DNA from: CAVSWT01 sp963731745
GTDB lineage: Bacteria; Bacteroidota; Ignavibacteria; Ignavibacteriales; Ignavibacteriaceae
DNA: 64,000 nucleotides
Assembly: GCA_963731745.1 (NCBI GenBank)
Contig: CAVSWT010000010.1
Span: 434,001 to 498,000, forward strand
Direction of reading: 5' to 3'
The notes under the pieces are model-generated. The model saw only the letters and a list, made by a program, of their open reading frames with translations, was not told the origin of the DNA and did no database searches. The position numbers were made by a program, and so were the translations under genes. Shown one piece after another: positions 52,365-61,300 of the stretch (the first letter of the stretch is position 1; each line of letters starts with the position of its first letter).

Positions 52365-54050
52365 TTATTTGAATTTAAAATTCAAATCTGTTTGAACCCA
52401 CCTGGGTTTTAGATCTAAAGTATCTTTGTATACTGAAAATTCTTCCGAAGGTTTGAAAGGATATATTTCACCATAGTTATATGTGCTGCTGCTGTCCGTG
52501 TCTAAATAACACCAGAGCATATATTTGCCAGCCTCCACCCGTTCAAAATTAAAGTTGGCATTGGTTAGTCGCTGAGTGTAATTTAAGTTTTCAACTTTTG
52601 TATTCTGAAGAACCAAAATTGGATTTTTAGAAATTTCTACATTATAAATCTTTCCTGTTATTCCCGTAAAATCCAAACCACTTATAGTTTTGAATCTATA
52701 ATTATAAAATGAATCAATTTTATTGCCTGCAGCATCAGTAAATTTTGATAAATCAAAACGTATGATATAATCTTTTTCCGGCTCTAATATTTTCGTTGGA
52801 ATTATTTCAAATGAAGCATCGTCAATAAAAGAAATTTTAAAATTAATTATTTTGCCTGAAGTATCACTAAAGATAATTCCGGATTTTGCATTTGCTGAAT
52901 CGAATCCATCATCAAAATTAAAAGTAAAATGCTGATTCATGTAATCTGCACTTTTACTGCCGGCACTTGGCGTTGAAGATTTCAAAAAATTAAATGCTGT
53001 GTCTTTTTTTTCACTGACTGTTATTTGAGAAAAGTCGTTTGTGAAAATGTTTCCGTATTTATCTATTAAAGTATCGGCGAATAAATATATATTATGTTCA
53101 TTGGAAAGACTATCATCAATAGCTAATACCATTTCTGTTTTCTTCCCCTTCCCCTTGTAAGAATAGAGAGGCTTAATTTTTTTATTTGCGGTTGAATCAT
53201 AAATTTGAAAATTATTGGATTTAATAATACTAGAATCCACATCTTCAGTAAAACTGACAAGTATATGATTACGATCTGTCATCACTGAATTTATTAAACG
53301 GGGTTCAGAAGTATCAGTTTGCGATAGGAAAAAATTTAAATTTGAAATAGATGTATCTTCATCACTTAAAACAAAATCCTTATAAGGTACACCAAATTTA
53401 TCCTGTCCGGCTTGATATAATAAATCTCTATATTCATCCATTATAGCGAACACACGATATTCTCCATCTGCAAGAGCTGACAATTTAAATGCACCGTCTT
53501 TTCCGGTTTGAGAAATGTAATCGGGTTTTTTGCTGGCTGGATTTATTGTATCGCCATTTAATTTATATGCGAAGATTAAAACACCATCATGTTTTGGATC
53601 AAATATTTTCCCCGAGATACTTCCCTTATCTATTTTTGCTCCAGTTGCAAACGTGAGTGTATAAGCCTCAGCCATACGGTTTTTATTATTTAGATCTACA
53701 ACATCAGTCCCTATAGTAAAAACATAAGTAATATCTTTTTTCAAAGTATCCGGGAAATAAATTCTAACATATTTTCCACTCCAATTATATTCCAAATGCC
53801 CATCAATAGCCGGCGAAATAAAAACGGCATCTTTGAAACTTCTTTTATCAATATATTCTGAAAATCCCACTTCGATATAATCATCATCAAAATTAACCGT
53901 TCCGTCTGCCGGATAAACCTCCATTATTCTCGGTGGAATTTTATCTACTTCTCCACCTCCGGGCGGTAATTGGTTTGCACAATCAGAAAGTGTAAATAAA
54001 AGTAATAATGACAAATAATAAATTAATTTTTTGTCTGACTTTTTAGCCAT
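52365..54050 (-). CDS. Lipoprotein with SbsA/Big_5-type Ig-like domains
   Basis: The 561-residue protein has a lipoprotein signal (LLLLFTLSDC, Cys near residue 24) followed by ANQLPPGGGEVDKIPPRI. A first Ig-like domain comes next (VNFDDDYIEVGFSEYIDKRSFKDAVFISP), then a carboxypeptidase-regulatory-like segment and further Ig-like domains. This arrangement is common in surface lipoproteins of Bacteroidota relatives. Its start lies 28 bases inside the MltG-fusion gene, so expression is coupled. No enzyme motif is seen. Confidence 0.78.
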   Translation of the reverse strand: MAKKSDKKLIYYLSLLLLFTLSDCANQLPPGGGEVDKIPPRIMEVYPADGTVNFDDDYIEVGFSEYIDKRSFKDAVFISPAIDGHLEYNWSGKYVRIYFPDTLKKDITYVFTIGTDVVDLNNKNRMAEAYTLTFATGAKIDKGSISGKIFDPKHDGVLIFAYKLNGDTINPASKKPDYISQTGKDGAFKLSALADGEYRVFAIMDEYRDLLYQAGQDKFGVPYKDFVLSDEDTSISNLNFFLSQTDTSEPRLINSVMTDRNHILVSFTEDVDSSIIKSNNFQIYDSTANKKIKPLYSYKGKGKKTEMVLAIDDSLSNEHNIYLFADTLIDKYGNIFTNDFSQITVSEKKDTAFNFLKSSTPSAGSKSADYMNQHFTFNFDDGFDSANAKSGIIFSDTSGKIINFKISFIDDASFEIIPTKILEPEKDYIIRFDLSKFTDAAGNKIDSFYNYRFKTISGLDFTGITGKIYNVEISKNPILVLQNTKVENLNYTQRLTNANFNFERVEAGKYMLWCYLDTDSSSTYNYGEIYPFKPSEEFSVYKDTLDLKPRWVQTDLNFKFK

Positions 54051-55435
54051 TTTCGGTATTCTCTAACTAATCGAATATGTTGAGAAAAATTCTTAGCAAA
54101 TTTATGTCCGCCGTTTCCGTCCGCAACAAAATAATAATAATCATTTTTTTCCGGATATATTGCAGCAAGAATAGCAGACTTTCCAGGATTATTAATTGGG
54201 TTTGGCGGCAGGCCGGCATATTTGTAAGTGTTATAGGGACTATCAGTTTTTAAATCATCATATAATAATCTTTTCCATTTGCCATCGGTTTCATTTTTAT
54301 TATTAATTATGTATTGAATAGTCGGATCTGCTTGAAGCTTCATACCAATCTTTAATCTATTAAAATAAACTCCCGCAATACGAGGCATCTCTTCAACTTT
54401 ATTTGTTTCACCTTGAACTATTGATGCAAGTGTTAATAATTCATGAAGAGAATATTTTGAGTCGTTTACTTTTTGACTCAGTGAATCATTCATAAATTCC
54501 TTAAATCCAGAATATATTGAATCCAAAGCTTCGCGCGGAGAACTATGCTCGTACAATGAATATTGTTGAGGCAATAAATATCCTTCAAGTGATGGAGCTT
54601 TGATTCCAAGAGAATCCAGTATGGATTTATCTGTAGTCAAACGAACAAATAAAGATGAATCAATCAGCACTTCAATATTAAGCATTCTTCCAATCCATTC
54701 ATTTGATTTTCCGTTAAAGATTTTTACTGTTCTTAAAAAATCTGCATTATCCGAAACCAAAAGATCCAGTAAATCAAGATAACTTAAGCCGGAAGGGATA
54801 TGAAATCTTGCAGCTTTTATATTTTTTTCAGCACCGTAAATGAAAGAAGCAATTTTAAAATTTGTTTTACTTGGAATAATATCCTTATCATACAAATCAT
54901 CCGTTATTTCTGTTAATGTTTCGCCTTTTTTAATGTCTACAATTTTGGGTGAAGCTCCCTCATAATAATTAGGTGTAAAAAATGTATAATAAAAAACAGC
55001 TAAAAGAATTATGAAAAATGAAAAAATAATTAAGACATCTTTTCGCGTAAAAATATTTTTTAAATTTAATTTAGATTTCAGTTTTGGAATTTTATACACT
55101 ACGCCTTTTTCCAATTCATCTTTTTGAATAACTCTAGCTTCATCTATAATTCGTTCGTAAATTCTGGCTAACGCTTCTTTACTTAACGGCGATTCTAAAT
55201 ATTGAGATATATGATTAGCAATTTGTTTTTCGCGTTCAGGATTATAAGTCGGTAAATTTAAAGTTCGTTTCACTCTTCCAATTAAAACAGCATGTAATGA
55301 TCTTCTGCTTAAAAGTCTAACAAGCTTTTCATCAATCTTATCAATTTCTTTCCGCAGTTCATCCATAATCTGAAGTCTTTCTTCAGCAGAAAGAGAATTT
55401 AAATCATTCTCTATTTTTTTATAAATGTTATCCAT
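54023..55435 (-). CDS. mltG: Fusion of AroQ-type chorismate mutase domain with MltG endolytic transglycosylase
   Basis: The 470-residue protein has three parts. Residues ~24-108 form an AroQ chorismate mutase domain (DELRKEIDKIDEKLVRLLSRR). Compared with E. coli AroQ (PheA) R11, R28, K39, D48, R51, E52 and Q88, it has R28, R45, K56, N65, R68, E69 and Q104; only Asp is changed, to Asn. Residues 134-152 are one membrane helix. The rest is the extracytoplasmic YceG/MltG domain with SLEGYLLPQQY, SIVQGETNK (E343 at the probable catalytic position) and LQADPTIQY. MltG cuts nascent glycan strands. The mutase would face the cytoplasm. Confidence 0.85.
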   Translation of the reverse strand: MDNIYKKIENDLNSLSAEERLQIMDELRKEIDKIDEKLVRLLSRRSLHAVLIGRVKRTLNLPTYNPEREKQIANHISQYLESPLSKEALARIYERIIDEARVIQKDELEKGVVYKIPKLKSKLNLKNIFTRKDVLIIFSFFIILLAVFYYTFFTPNYYEGASPKIVDIKKGETLTEITDDLYDKDIIPSKTNFKIASFIYGAEKNIKAARFHIPSGLSYLDLLDLLVSDNADFLRTVKIFNGKSNEWIGRMLNIEVLIDSSLFVRLTTDKSILDSLGIKAPSLEGYLLPQQYSLYEHSSPREALDSIYSGFKEFMNDSLSQKVNDSKYSLHELLTLASIVQGETNKVEEMPRIAGVYFNRLKIGMKLQADPTIQYIINNKNETDGKWKRLLYDDLKTDSPYNTYKYAGLPPNPINNPGKSAILAAIYPEKNDYYYFVADGNGGHKFAKNFSQHIRLVREYRKWLKSQTKN

Positions 55436-55473
55436 TGCTTCAAAATAAAGAAAATATTATTGATGATAAATTT

Positions 55474-56487
55474 TTAAGAAAAATAATTTTTAGGCAGGCC
55501 CGGGTAGGCACCATAATTTAGCTCATCTTTTATACCAGCTTTATAAAGACTCGCTCCTCTAAACGCAATCATAGCAGCGTTATCGCCGCAAAACTCGAAT
55601 GCAGGAATTATAAGTTTTTTTTGATAACGATCCGCCAATAAAGTGAATTCTTCCCGTAATTTTTTGTTTGCTGCAACACCGCCCACTAAGGATATAGAAT
55701 TTAAATCATAATTTTGAATTGCCTTTTCAGTCTTCTGCACTAAAGCTTTTGTGACCGCTTTTTGAAAGGCAGCAGCAATATCGGCTAGATCAGAAGGAGG
55801 AATTTTATCTGTATCGGGAAATTCTTTTTGCACATATCTTAAAACCGCAGTCTTAAGTCCGCTGAATGAAAAATTATACGGCTCTTTCAAATCAGCAATT
55901 GGAAAATCAACTTTATTTTCATTTCCCTGCATAGCATATTTTTGAATCATTGGGCCGCCCGGGTAACCAAGGCCAAGCATTTTTGAAACTTTATCAAAAG
56001 CTTCTCCAGCAGCATCATCCACCGTTGAGCCTAACTTTTTAATTTTGGTGAAGCTTTCAACCAACAATAATAATGTATGTCCTCCTGAAACCACCAAGGT
56101 TAGGTAAGGAAATTCGGGTTGTTCATCCATTAAAAATCCGGAAAAAATATGTCCTTCAATATGATTAACCCCAACAAAAGGTTTTTGTAATGAGTATGCT
56201 AAACCTTTTGCATAAGTTAATCCCACAAGCAATGCTCCAATCAATCCAGGGCCAGCAGTTGCGCAAACCAAATCAATATCTTTAAGTTCAAGATTAGAAA
56301 TTTTTAATGCATCCTTAACCAGAGGATTTACAATTTGTAAATGTGCACGGCTTGATAATTCCGGTACAACTCCGCCATACTTTTTATGAAAATCCTGTGA
56401 AGATATTAAATTTGCTTTTAATTTATTATCTGAAATGACCGCAACAGAAGTTTCATCACATGAGCTTTCAATTCCTAATATATTCAT
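55474..56487 (-). CDS. tsaD: tRNA N6-threonylcarbamoyltransferase TsaD
   Basis: Transfers threonylcarbamoyl to A37 of ANN-decoding tRNAs. The ~337-residue protein has ILGIESSCDETSVAV, the metal-binding HIEGH, LVVSGGHTLL, GEAFDKVSKMLGLGYPGGP and SLVGGVAANKKLREEF. The ATG at 56487 is preferred; a GTG one codon upstream is also open. It lies 38 bases upstream of the MltG-fusion gene. Confidence 0.95.
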   Translation of the reverse strand: MNILGIESSCDETSVAVISDNKLKANLISSQDFHKKYGGVVPELSSRAHLQIVNPLVKDALKISNLELKDIDLVCATAGPGLIGALLVGLTYAKGLAYSLQKPFVGVNHIEGHIFSGFLMDEQPEFPYLTLVVSGGHTLLLLVESFTKIKKLGSTVDDAAGEAFDKVSKMLGLGYPGGPMIQKYAMQGNENKVDFPIADLKEPYNFSFSGLKTAVLRYVQKEFPDTDKIPPSDLADIAAAFQKAVTKALVQKTEKAIQNYDLNSISLVGGVAANKKLREEFTLLADRYQKKLIIPAFEFCGDNAAMIAFRGASLYKAGIKDELNYGAYPGLPKNYFS

Positions 56488-56498
56488 CACTAAAAGAA

Positions 56499-57425
56499 TT
56501 AATTAATTGAAAATAAATTTTTAAATACATGTCCGGCAACCTGTGGATTTTCTTTCAATCGCCTCATGGAATATAAATACCACTGCTCACCAAAAGGAAC
56601 ATAAATTCTAATTTTGTAACCATCGTTATTAATTTTATCACGCAGATCTTCCCGAACACCAAGCAGCATTTGAAATTCAAATTTATCTTTTGGAATATTC
56701 ATTTCTTTTATAAGTTTATATGCTTCATTAATTAAATATTCATCGTGAGTTGCAATGCCAACATAATTGCCCTCTTTAAACATAGCTTTCAAGCATTTCA
56801 TATAACTGTCTCTAATTGCCTGCTTATCTTTGTATGAAATATTTGGTGACTCCACATAAATGCCTTTGCAAAGACGGTAATTAGTACCAATTTTATTAAA
56901 CCGTACAACATCATCATAAGTTCTTCGAAGATAAGCTTGTACAACCACACCAACATTGCTGAATTTTTCGTGCAGCTTTTTATAAAGATTTAAAGTTGGA
57001 TCTGTTAAAGTAGAATCTTCCATATCCAATCGCACGAAGTTATTTATCGTTTTTGCTTTCTCACAAAGTTCACTGATTTGATTGTACGCAAATTTTTCAT
57101 CTAGATTTAAACCCATTTGTGAAGGTTTTAATGAAAGATTTGCCATTAAATTATTTTCGATAATTGCATCAAGAACTTTTAAAGCATCGTTCTTAAAATT
57201 TAACGCCTCAGTTTTATTTTGAATTGCTTCACCTAAAACGTCAAGCGTGGCGTAAATTCCTTTTTCATTTAAGGATTTAGCTGTGTTAATTGCATCCTGT
57301 AAAGTCTCCCCTGCTATGTATTTTTTAGAGAAGATCCACACAATTGACTTAGGCATCTTTTGGACAACCGCGACAATTGCTTTATTCAGTATTGACAAGA
57401 TTACTCCATAAAATTTTGTCTTCAA
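56499..57425 (-). CDS. Proline dehydrogenase (monofunctional)
   Basis: FAD enzyme oxidising proline to pyrroline-5-carboxylate and reducing quinone at the membrane. The ~308-residue barrel has FVRLDMEDSTLTDPTLNLYKKL, VVQAYLRRTYDDV, YRLCKGIYVES, IATHDEYLI, FEFQMLLGVRE and RIYVPFGEQWYLYSMRRLKENP, the conserved substrate-binding set. There is no fused P5C dehydrogenase as in PutA. The longest frame begins at TTG; internal TTG or ATG starts within the first 24 codons are possible. Confidence 0.9.
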   Translation of the reverse strand: MKTKFYGVILSILNKAIVAVVQKMPKSIVWIFSKKYIAGETLQDAINTAKSLNEKGIYATLDVLGEAIQNKTEALNFKNDALKVLDAIIENNLMANLSLKPSQMGLNLDEKFAYNQISELCEKAKTINNFVRLDMEDSTLTDPTLNLYKKLHEKFSNVGVVVQAYLRRTYDDVVRFNKIGTNYRLCKGIYVESPNISYKDKQAIRDSYMKCLKAMFKEGNYVGIATHDEYLINEAYKLIKEMNIPKDKFEFQMLLGVREDLRDKINNDGYKIRIYVPFGEQWYLYSMRRLKENPQVAGHVFKNLFSIN

Positions 57426-57463
57426 ATTTAGTTTTAAGTGGATTAGAAATCAATTTTACAAAA

Positions 57464-58298
57464 TCAACTTTTATAGGTTTTACCGGATTCGTAAGTACCA
57501 AATTTTTTGACTGTAATTGAAATTTCGTTTAGATGATTTAATGCCAAATTAATTTTTTCATTTTTTAGATCACCTAAAAGATCCACATAAAACATATATT
57601 GGAAAGGTTTGTGAGGAATTGGCCGTGATTCTATTTTAACTAAATCAATATCTCGCAATGCGAATACACTTAATGCTTTGAATAAAGCGCCGGGAATGCT
57701 TTTTAATTCAAAACATAAAGAAGATTTTGGATTAGAAATTTTGCTCTGATTTTTCTTTTTGCTGATAATTAAAAATCTGGTAAAGTTTTCTTCGTTATTC
57801 TGAATATTGCTCTTCAAAATCTTCAATTTGTAAATCTCGGCAGCTTCTTTACTGGTTATTGCTGCTACCGCTTCGTCTTGTTCTCGAATAGCTAATAAGG
57901 CAGAGCCTGCTGTATCATAAGCCGGTAACACTTTTGTGTTTTTTAAAGAATTAAGAAAATTAGAACACTGGCCTAAAGCCTGTGGGTGTGAATATATTTT
58001 TTTTATTTGTGAAAGTTTTAAATTTTTTGCGGAAATTAAATGATGATTAATTTGAAGGTTTAACTCACCAACTATTGAAAGTGAATATTTCAAAAGTAAA
58101 TCATAAGTTTCAAAAATGCTGCCGTATAATGAATTCTCAATTGGAATTACACCATAATTTACCAGAACCGTTTTTTACTTTTTGAAATACTTCATCAAAA
58201 GAATATGAAGGAGAAACTTTGACTTTTTCACCAAAATATTTTTTTGCGGCTATCTCACTAAAAGCACCGCGTTCACCTTGAAATGCAATATTTCTCAT
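57464..58298 (-). pseudogene. pheA: Prephenate dehydratase gene interrupted by a one-base frameshift
   Basis: Converts prephenate to phenylpyruvate in phenylalanine synthesis. From the ATG at 58298 the normal N-terminus is read (MRNIAFQGERGAFSEIAAKKYFG...), then GSGKL, after which the frame runs out of register to a stop at 58137. The next frame resumes exactly with GVIPIENSLYGSIFETYDLLLKYSL and continues to the end. It includes the TRF motif (ENFTRFLIIS) and the ACT domain (IPGALFKALSVFALRDIDLVKIESRP). One extra base near 58154 explains it. The protein has no fused chorismate mutase domain. Sequencing error or real inactivation cannot be separated here. Confidence 0.85.
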
Positions 58299-58317
58299 TT
58301 CCTACTTTTCAAATTAT

Positions 58318-58397
58318 TTGTCATTTCAACCAAAGGGGGAAATCTCTTTTGCAATACTTAATAGATTTCTCACTCTAAGACTCGTTCGAAATGACAA
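58318..58397. repeat. Imperfect palindromic intergenic element (about 80 bases)
   Basis: TTGTCATTTC (58318-58327) and GAAATGACAA (58388-58397) are perfect 10-base inverted ends. Inside them GGAAATCT and AGATTTCT form a second, imperfect pairing, so the whole can fold into one long hairpin. It lies between coaE and pheA and is more GC-rich than its surroundings. It looks like a dispersed palindromic (REP/MITE-like) element, but only one copy occurs in this window. Confidence 0.5.
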
Positions 58398-58426
58398 TGT
58401 TATTATCCATTGTTAATAAAAACTAA

Positions 58427-59035
58427 TTACTTCAATAACCCTTTAAGCAGCATTATTAATAAATCAGCCTTTGATTTTAAATCATCAAGATTAGAATTAT
58501 TCTCAAAAATAAAATCAGCTCGCTTCTTCTTTTCTTCATCAGGAATTTGATTTTGATTTCTTTCAACAAAAGTTTTTTCAGAAAAATTATCGAACTTTGT
58601 TTTTCTTTGCATTCTTATTTTTTCATCAGCAGTAACAAGCACTACATAATCAAACAAGTATTCCATATCTGCTTCATAAATTAAAGCTGCTTCAACAAAA
58701 ATTAATTTTTTATTTTTTGAAAGTTCTCCTAAAAGAGCTTTTGTTTTTTCAATAACTTTTGGATGAAGAATAGAATTTATTTTTACTACATTTTCCGCAT
58801 TTGAAAAAATTTTTTCAGCTAAATAGAGTTTATTCGGCTTTCCATCTTTAAAAGATTCTTCACCAAATGCTTTTATTATTTTCTTTTTAACCTCACTATC
58901 GTTTGCTAAAATTTCTTTGGAAATATCGTCAGCTTTTAATAATGGAAATCCTTTAGATGAAAGATAGTCACAAAATGTACTTTTTCCTGAACCAATTGCT
59001 CCTGTTACCGCAATTTTAAGTGATTTGTTTTTCAT
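58427..59035 (-). CDS. coaE: Dephospho-CoA kinase
   Basis: Last step of coenzyme A synthesis. The 202-residue protein from the ATG at 59035 (MKNKSLKIAVTGAIGSGKST) has the P-loop GAIGSGKS at about residues 12-19, then ADDISKEI, LHPKVIEKTKALL and VEAALIYEADMEYLFDYVVLVTADEKIRMQR. The frame is open 22 codons further upstream, but that extension does not match the family. Confidence 0.92.
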   Translation of the reverse strand: MKNKSLKIAVTGAIGSGKSTFCDYLSSKGFPLLKADDISKEILANDSEVKKKIIKAFGEESFKDGKPNKLYLAEKIFSNAENVVKINSILHPKVIEKTKALLGELSKNKKLIFVEAALIYEADMEYLFDYVVLVTADEKIRMQRKTKFDNFSEKTFVERNQNQIPDEEKKKRADFIFENNSNLDDLKSKADLLIMLLKGLLK

Positions 59036-59091
59036 GATTCTAAAATAAATATAAGTTGGATAATAAAGCCAATGGTTTACTTTAAAATAAG

Positions 59092-59125
59092 AAACCTCCA
59101 AGTTTTAAGTAAAGCTCGGAGGTTT
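59092..59125 (-). terminator. Terminator after rny
   Basis: AAACCTCC (59092-59099) and GGAGGTTT (59118-59125) form an 8-base-pair stem, and the loop can pair further (AGTTTTA with TAAAGCT). It is followed on the minus strand by T-rich sequence, just after the rny stop codon. Confidence 0.72.
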
Positions 59126-59147
59126 TATATTCATTAAAACTTAAAAT

Positions 59148-60710
59148 TTATTTAGCGTAGCTAATTTTTCTAACCTCTCTTATAACCGTCACTTTTATTT
59201 GTCCCGGATATTCCATCTCACCTTCTATCTTAGTGGCAATATCATGCGATAATTTATCTGCAACTACATCATCAATTTTGTCATGTTCAACTACAACTCT
59301 AATTTCACGTCCGGCTTGTATTGCATAAGTTTTAGCGACACCTTCAAATGATTTTGCAAGTGCTTCCAATGTTTCAAGTCGTTTCACATAACCTTCAAGA
59401 GGCTCTCTTCTTGCTCCAGGACGAGCGCCGCTTATTGCATCAGCAGCTTGAACCAAAGGTGCAATCGGATGTTCCATTTCAATATCTTCGTGATGAGAAC
59501 CGACTGCGTTACATACAATTGGATTCTCTTTAAATTTCTTACATAAGTCATATCCAATTAAGGCATGCGGGCCTTCAACCGTTTTATCAACAGTTTTACC
59601 GATATCATGAAGCAGTCCAGCTCTTTTAGCAATGCTGACATCCAATCCTAATTCAGAAGCCATAATTCCTGTAAGGAATCCAACTTCAACGCTATGCTGT
59701 AAAAGATTTTGACCGTAACTCGAACGGTATCTCATCTTTCCAATATGCTTAATAAGTTCCGGATGCATATTATGAAGTCCAAGCTGTAAAATTGTATTTT
59801 CACCTTCTCGAATTAATTCCTCTTCCAGTTCCTGCTGAACTTTTTCAACAACTTCTTCTATTCTAGCAGGATGAATCCTACCATCTGCAATTAATCTTTC
59901 AAGTGAAACTCTAGCAACTTCTCTTCTAAATTGATCAAACGAAGAAAGGATAACTGCTTCGGGTGTATCATCAACAATAACATCAACGCCTGTGGCAGCT
60001 TCGAAAGCACGAATATTTCTTCCCTCTTTACCAATTATTCGTCCTTTCATGTCATCATTCTGAATTTGCACTACAGAAACTGTAGTTTCAATCGAATGAT
60101 CTGCGGCAGTTCTTTGAATTGCCTGCACAATAATTTTTTGTGCTTCTTTTTTCGCGTCAGACTTTGCTTGATCATGAATTTCTTTTATGGTTTGAGCACT
60201 ATCAATCTTAGCTTGATTAACCATATTATCCATTAACATTCTCTTCGCGTCTTCGGCAGTCATACCAGAAATTTTTTCTAGTTTTAAATTCTGCTCTTGT
60301 TCAAGCCTTTGAGCTTCTGTAAACTTTATTTCAAATTCTTTTTTCTGTTCTAATAATTCTTTCTCAAATTGTTTGTTGTCTTTTTCTTTTTTAATAACTA
60401 AATCGAATTTCTTCTCGATATTTTCTTCCCTAGTTGAAAGTTGTTTTTCTAGACTAGATAATTTTTGTCTCTTTTGATTTACTTCACCATCAAATTCAAC
60501 CTTTTTCTTATACCATTCATCTTTAACTTCTAACAGCTTTTCCCTTTTTATGTTATTAGCTTCTTTTTGTGCGTCAGCAACAATTTGCTTAGCCTTTTCT
60601 TCAGCGACAACCTTACTATTCTTTCCGGATTTTGAGTTAATCATCCACCCTAAAAAAAAGAATAATATCGAAAGGATAATGCCCATCGTTATAAGCAGAA
60701 ATGGATCCAT
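59148..60710 (-). CDS. rny: Ribonuclease Y
   Basis: Membrane-anchored endoribonuclease that starts mRNA decay. The 520-residue protein has an N-terminal helix (LLITMGIILSILFFFLGWMI), a long coiled coil (about residues 30-180), a KH domain (GRIIGKEGRNIRAFEAATGVDVIVDDTPEAVILSSFD) and an HD domain (LLQHSVEVGFLTG; AGLLHDIGKTVDK; GSHHEDIE). A clear Shine-Dalgarno sequence (TGGAGGA, 60714-60720) precedes the ATG. It is directly downstream of the 6S RNA locus. Confidence 0.96.
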   Translation of the reverse strand: MDPFLLITMGIILSILFFFLGWMINSKSGKNSKVVAEEKAKQIVADAQKEANNIKREKLLEVKDEWYKKKVEFDGEVNQKRQKLSSLEKQLSTREENIEKKFDLVIKKEKDNKQFEKELLEQKKEFEIKFTEAQRLEQEQNLKLEKISGMTAEDAKRMLMDNMVNQAKIDSAQTIKEIHDQAKSDAKKEAQKIIVQAIQRTAADHSIETTVSVVQIQNDDMKGRIIGKEGRNIRAFEAATGVDVIVDDTPEAVILSSFDQFRREVARVSLERLIADGRIHPARIEEVVEKVQQELEEELIREGENTILQLGLHNMHPELIKHIGKMRYRSSYGQNLLQHSVEVGFLTGIMASELGLDVSIAKRAGLLHDIGKTVDKTVEGPHALIGYDLCKKFKENPIVCNAVGSHHEDIEMEHPIAPLVQAADAISGARPGARREPLEGYVKRLETLEALAKSFEGVAKTYAIQAGREIRVVVEHDKIDDVVADKLSHDIATKIEGEMEYPGQIKVTVIREVRKISYAK

Positions 60711-60742
60711 TTTTCCTCCAGTATTGGGTTATGTAAAATAAA

Positions 60743-60964
60743 ACCGCAACTGCCAGCCACCGATTACATTAGGAAAAACCCTAAGTAAGTCAGTTTGGGA
60801 GATCGCTCAAGCGCTTTTTGCTTCCACCGTCTTACTTAATTTAGCCGAAACTAAATCTTTCAGAATCCAGACAGAATCTGGATGAGGCCTGCAATAGACG
60901 CCCAAAGTCAAAATCCCTATTAAATGATGTTAGTTTTTCATTTTGTAAGGACTGACAGAGCGGT
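60743..60964 (-). ncRNA. ssrS: 6S RNA (candidate) between zapA and rny
   Basis: About 220 bases without a reading frame separate zapA from rny. The RNA read from the minus strand has complementary ends: ACCGC pairs with GCGGU, then CUGUCAGUC pairs with GGCUGGCAG, giving a long closing stem. Inside lie further pairings (AAGUAAG with CUUACUU around a GC-rich tip, and AUCCAGA with UCUGGAU). A long closed rod with internal openings fits 6S RNA, which binds RNA polymerase. From memory, zapA - 6S RNA - rny is the usual order in Bacteroidota relatives. The exact ends are estimates, and a covariance search was not possible. Confidence 0.7.
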
Positions 60965-60973
60965 ATTTAAAAC

Positions 60974-61270
60974 TTAGGATGGTTCTGACAAGGCAGGATC
61001 ATTAAGAAGAAGCTTCAATTTTTTAACTTTATCGGAAGCTTGTATTACAAACTCTCGATTTTTATTTTTTTCTAAAAATAAATCATAAGCAATATTCAAA
61101 CAAGCAATTATAGCAATAGTTTGCGCAGGTTGATCGGGAAGTTCGTCTTTAGTTTCTTCCATAACTTTATTTACATAAATAGCTAATTCTTTAGCTATTT
61201 CTTCATTTTCAACCAATAAAGAATATTCTTTGTCAAATATTTTTATTTTGAGCTTCTTTTTATCTGTCAT
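60974..61270 (-). CDS. zapA: Cell division protein ZapA
   Basis: Small FtsZ-bundling protein, 98 residues. The N-terminal LKIKIFDKEYSLLVENEEIAKELAIYVNKVMEE matches the ZapA head domain, and a helical C-terminus gives the dimer coiled coil. It lies directly upstream of the 6S RNA locus on the same strand. Confidence 0.9.
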   Translation of the reverse strand: MTDKKKLKIKIFDKEYSLLVENEEIAKELAIYVNKVMEETKDELPDQPAQTIAIIACLNIAYDLFLEKNKNREFVIQASDKVKKLKLLLNDPALSEPS

Positions 61271-61300
61271 TTATGTCATTCCATCTTACTATCAATAAAA

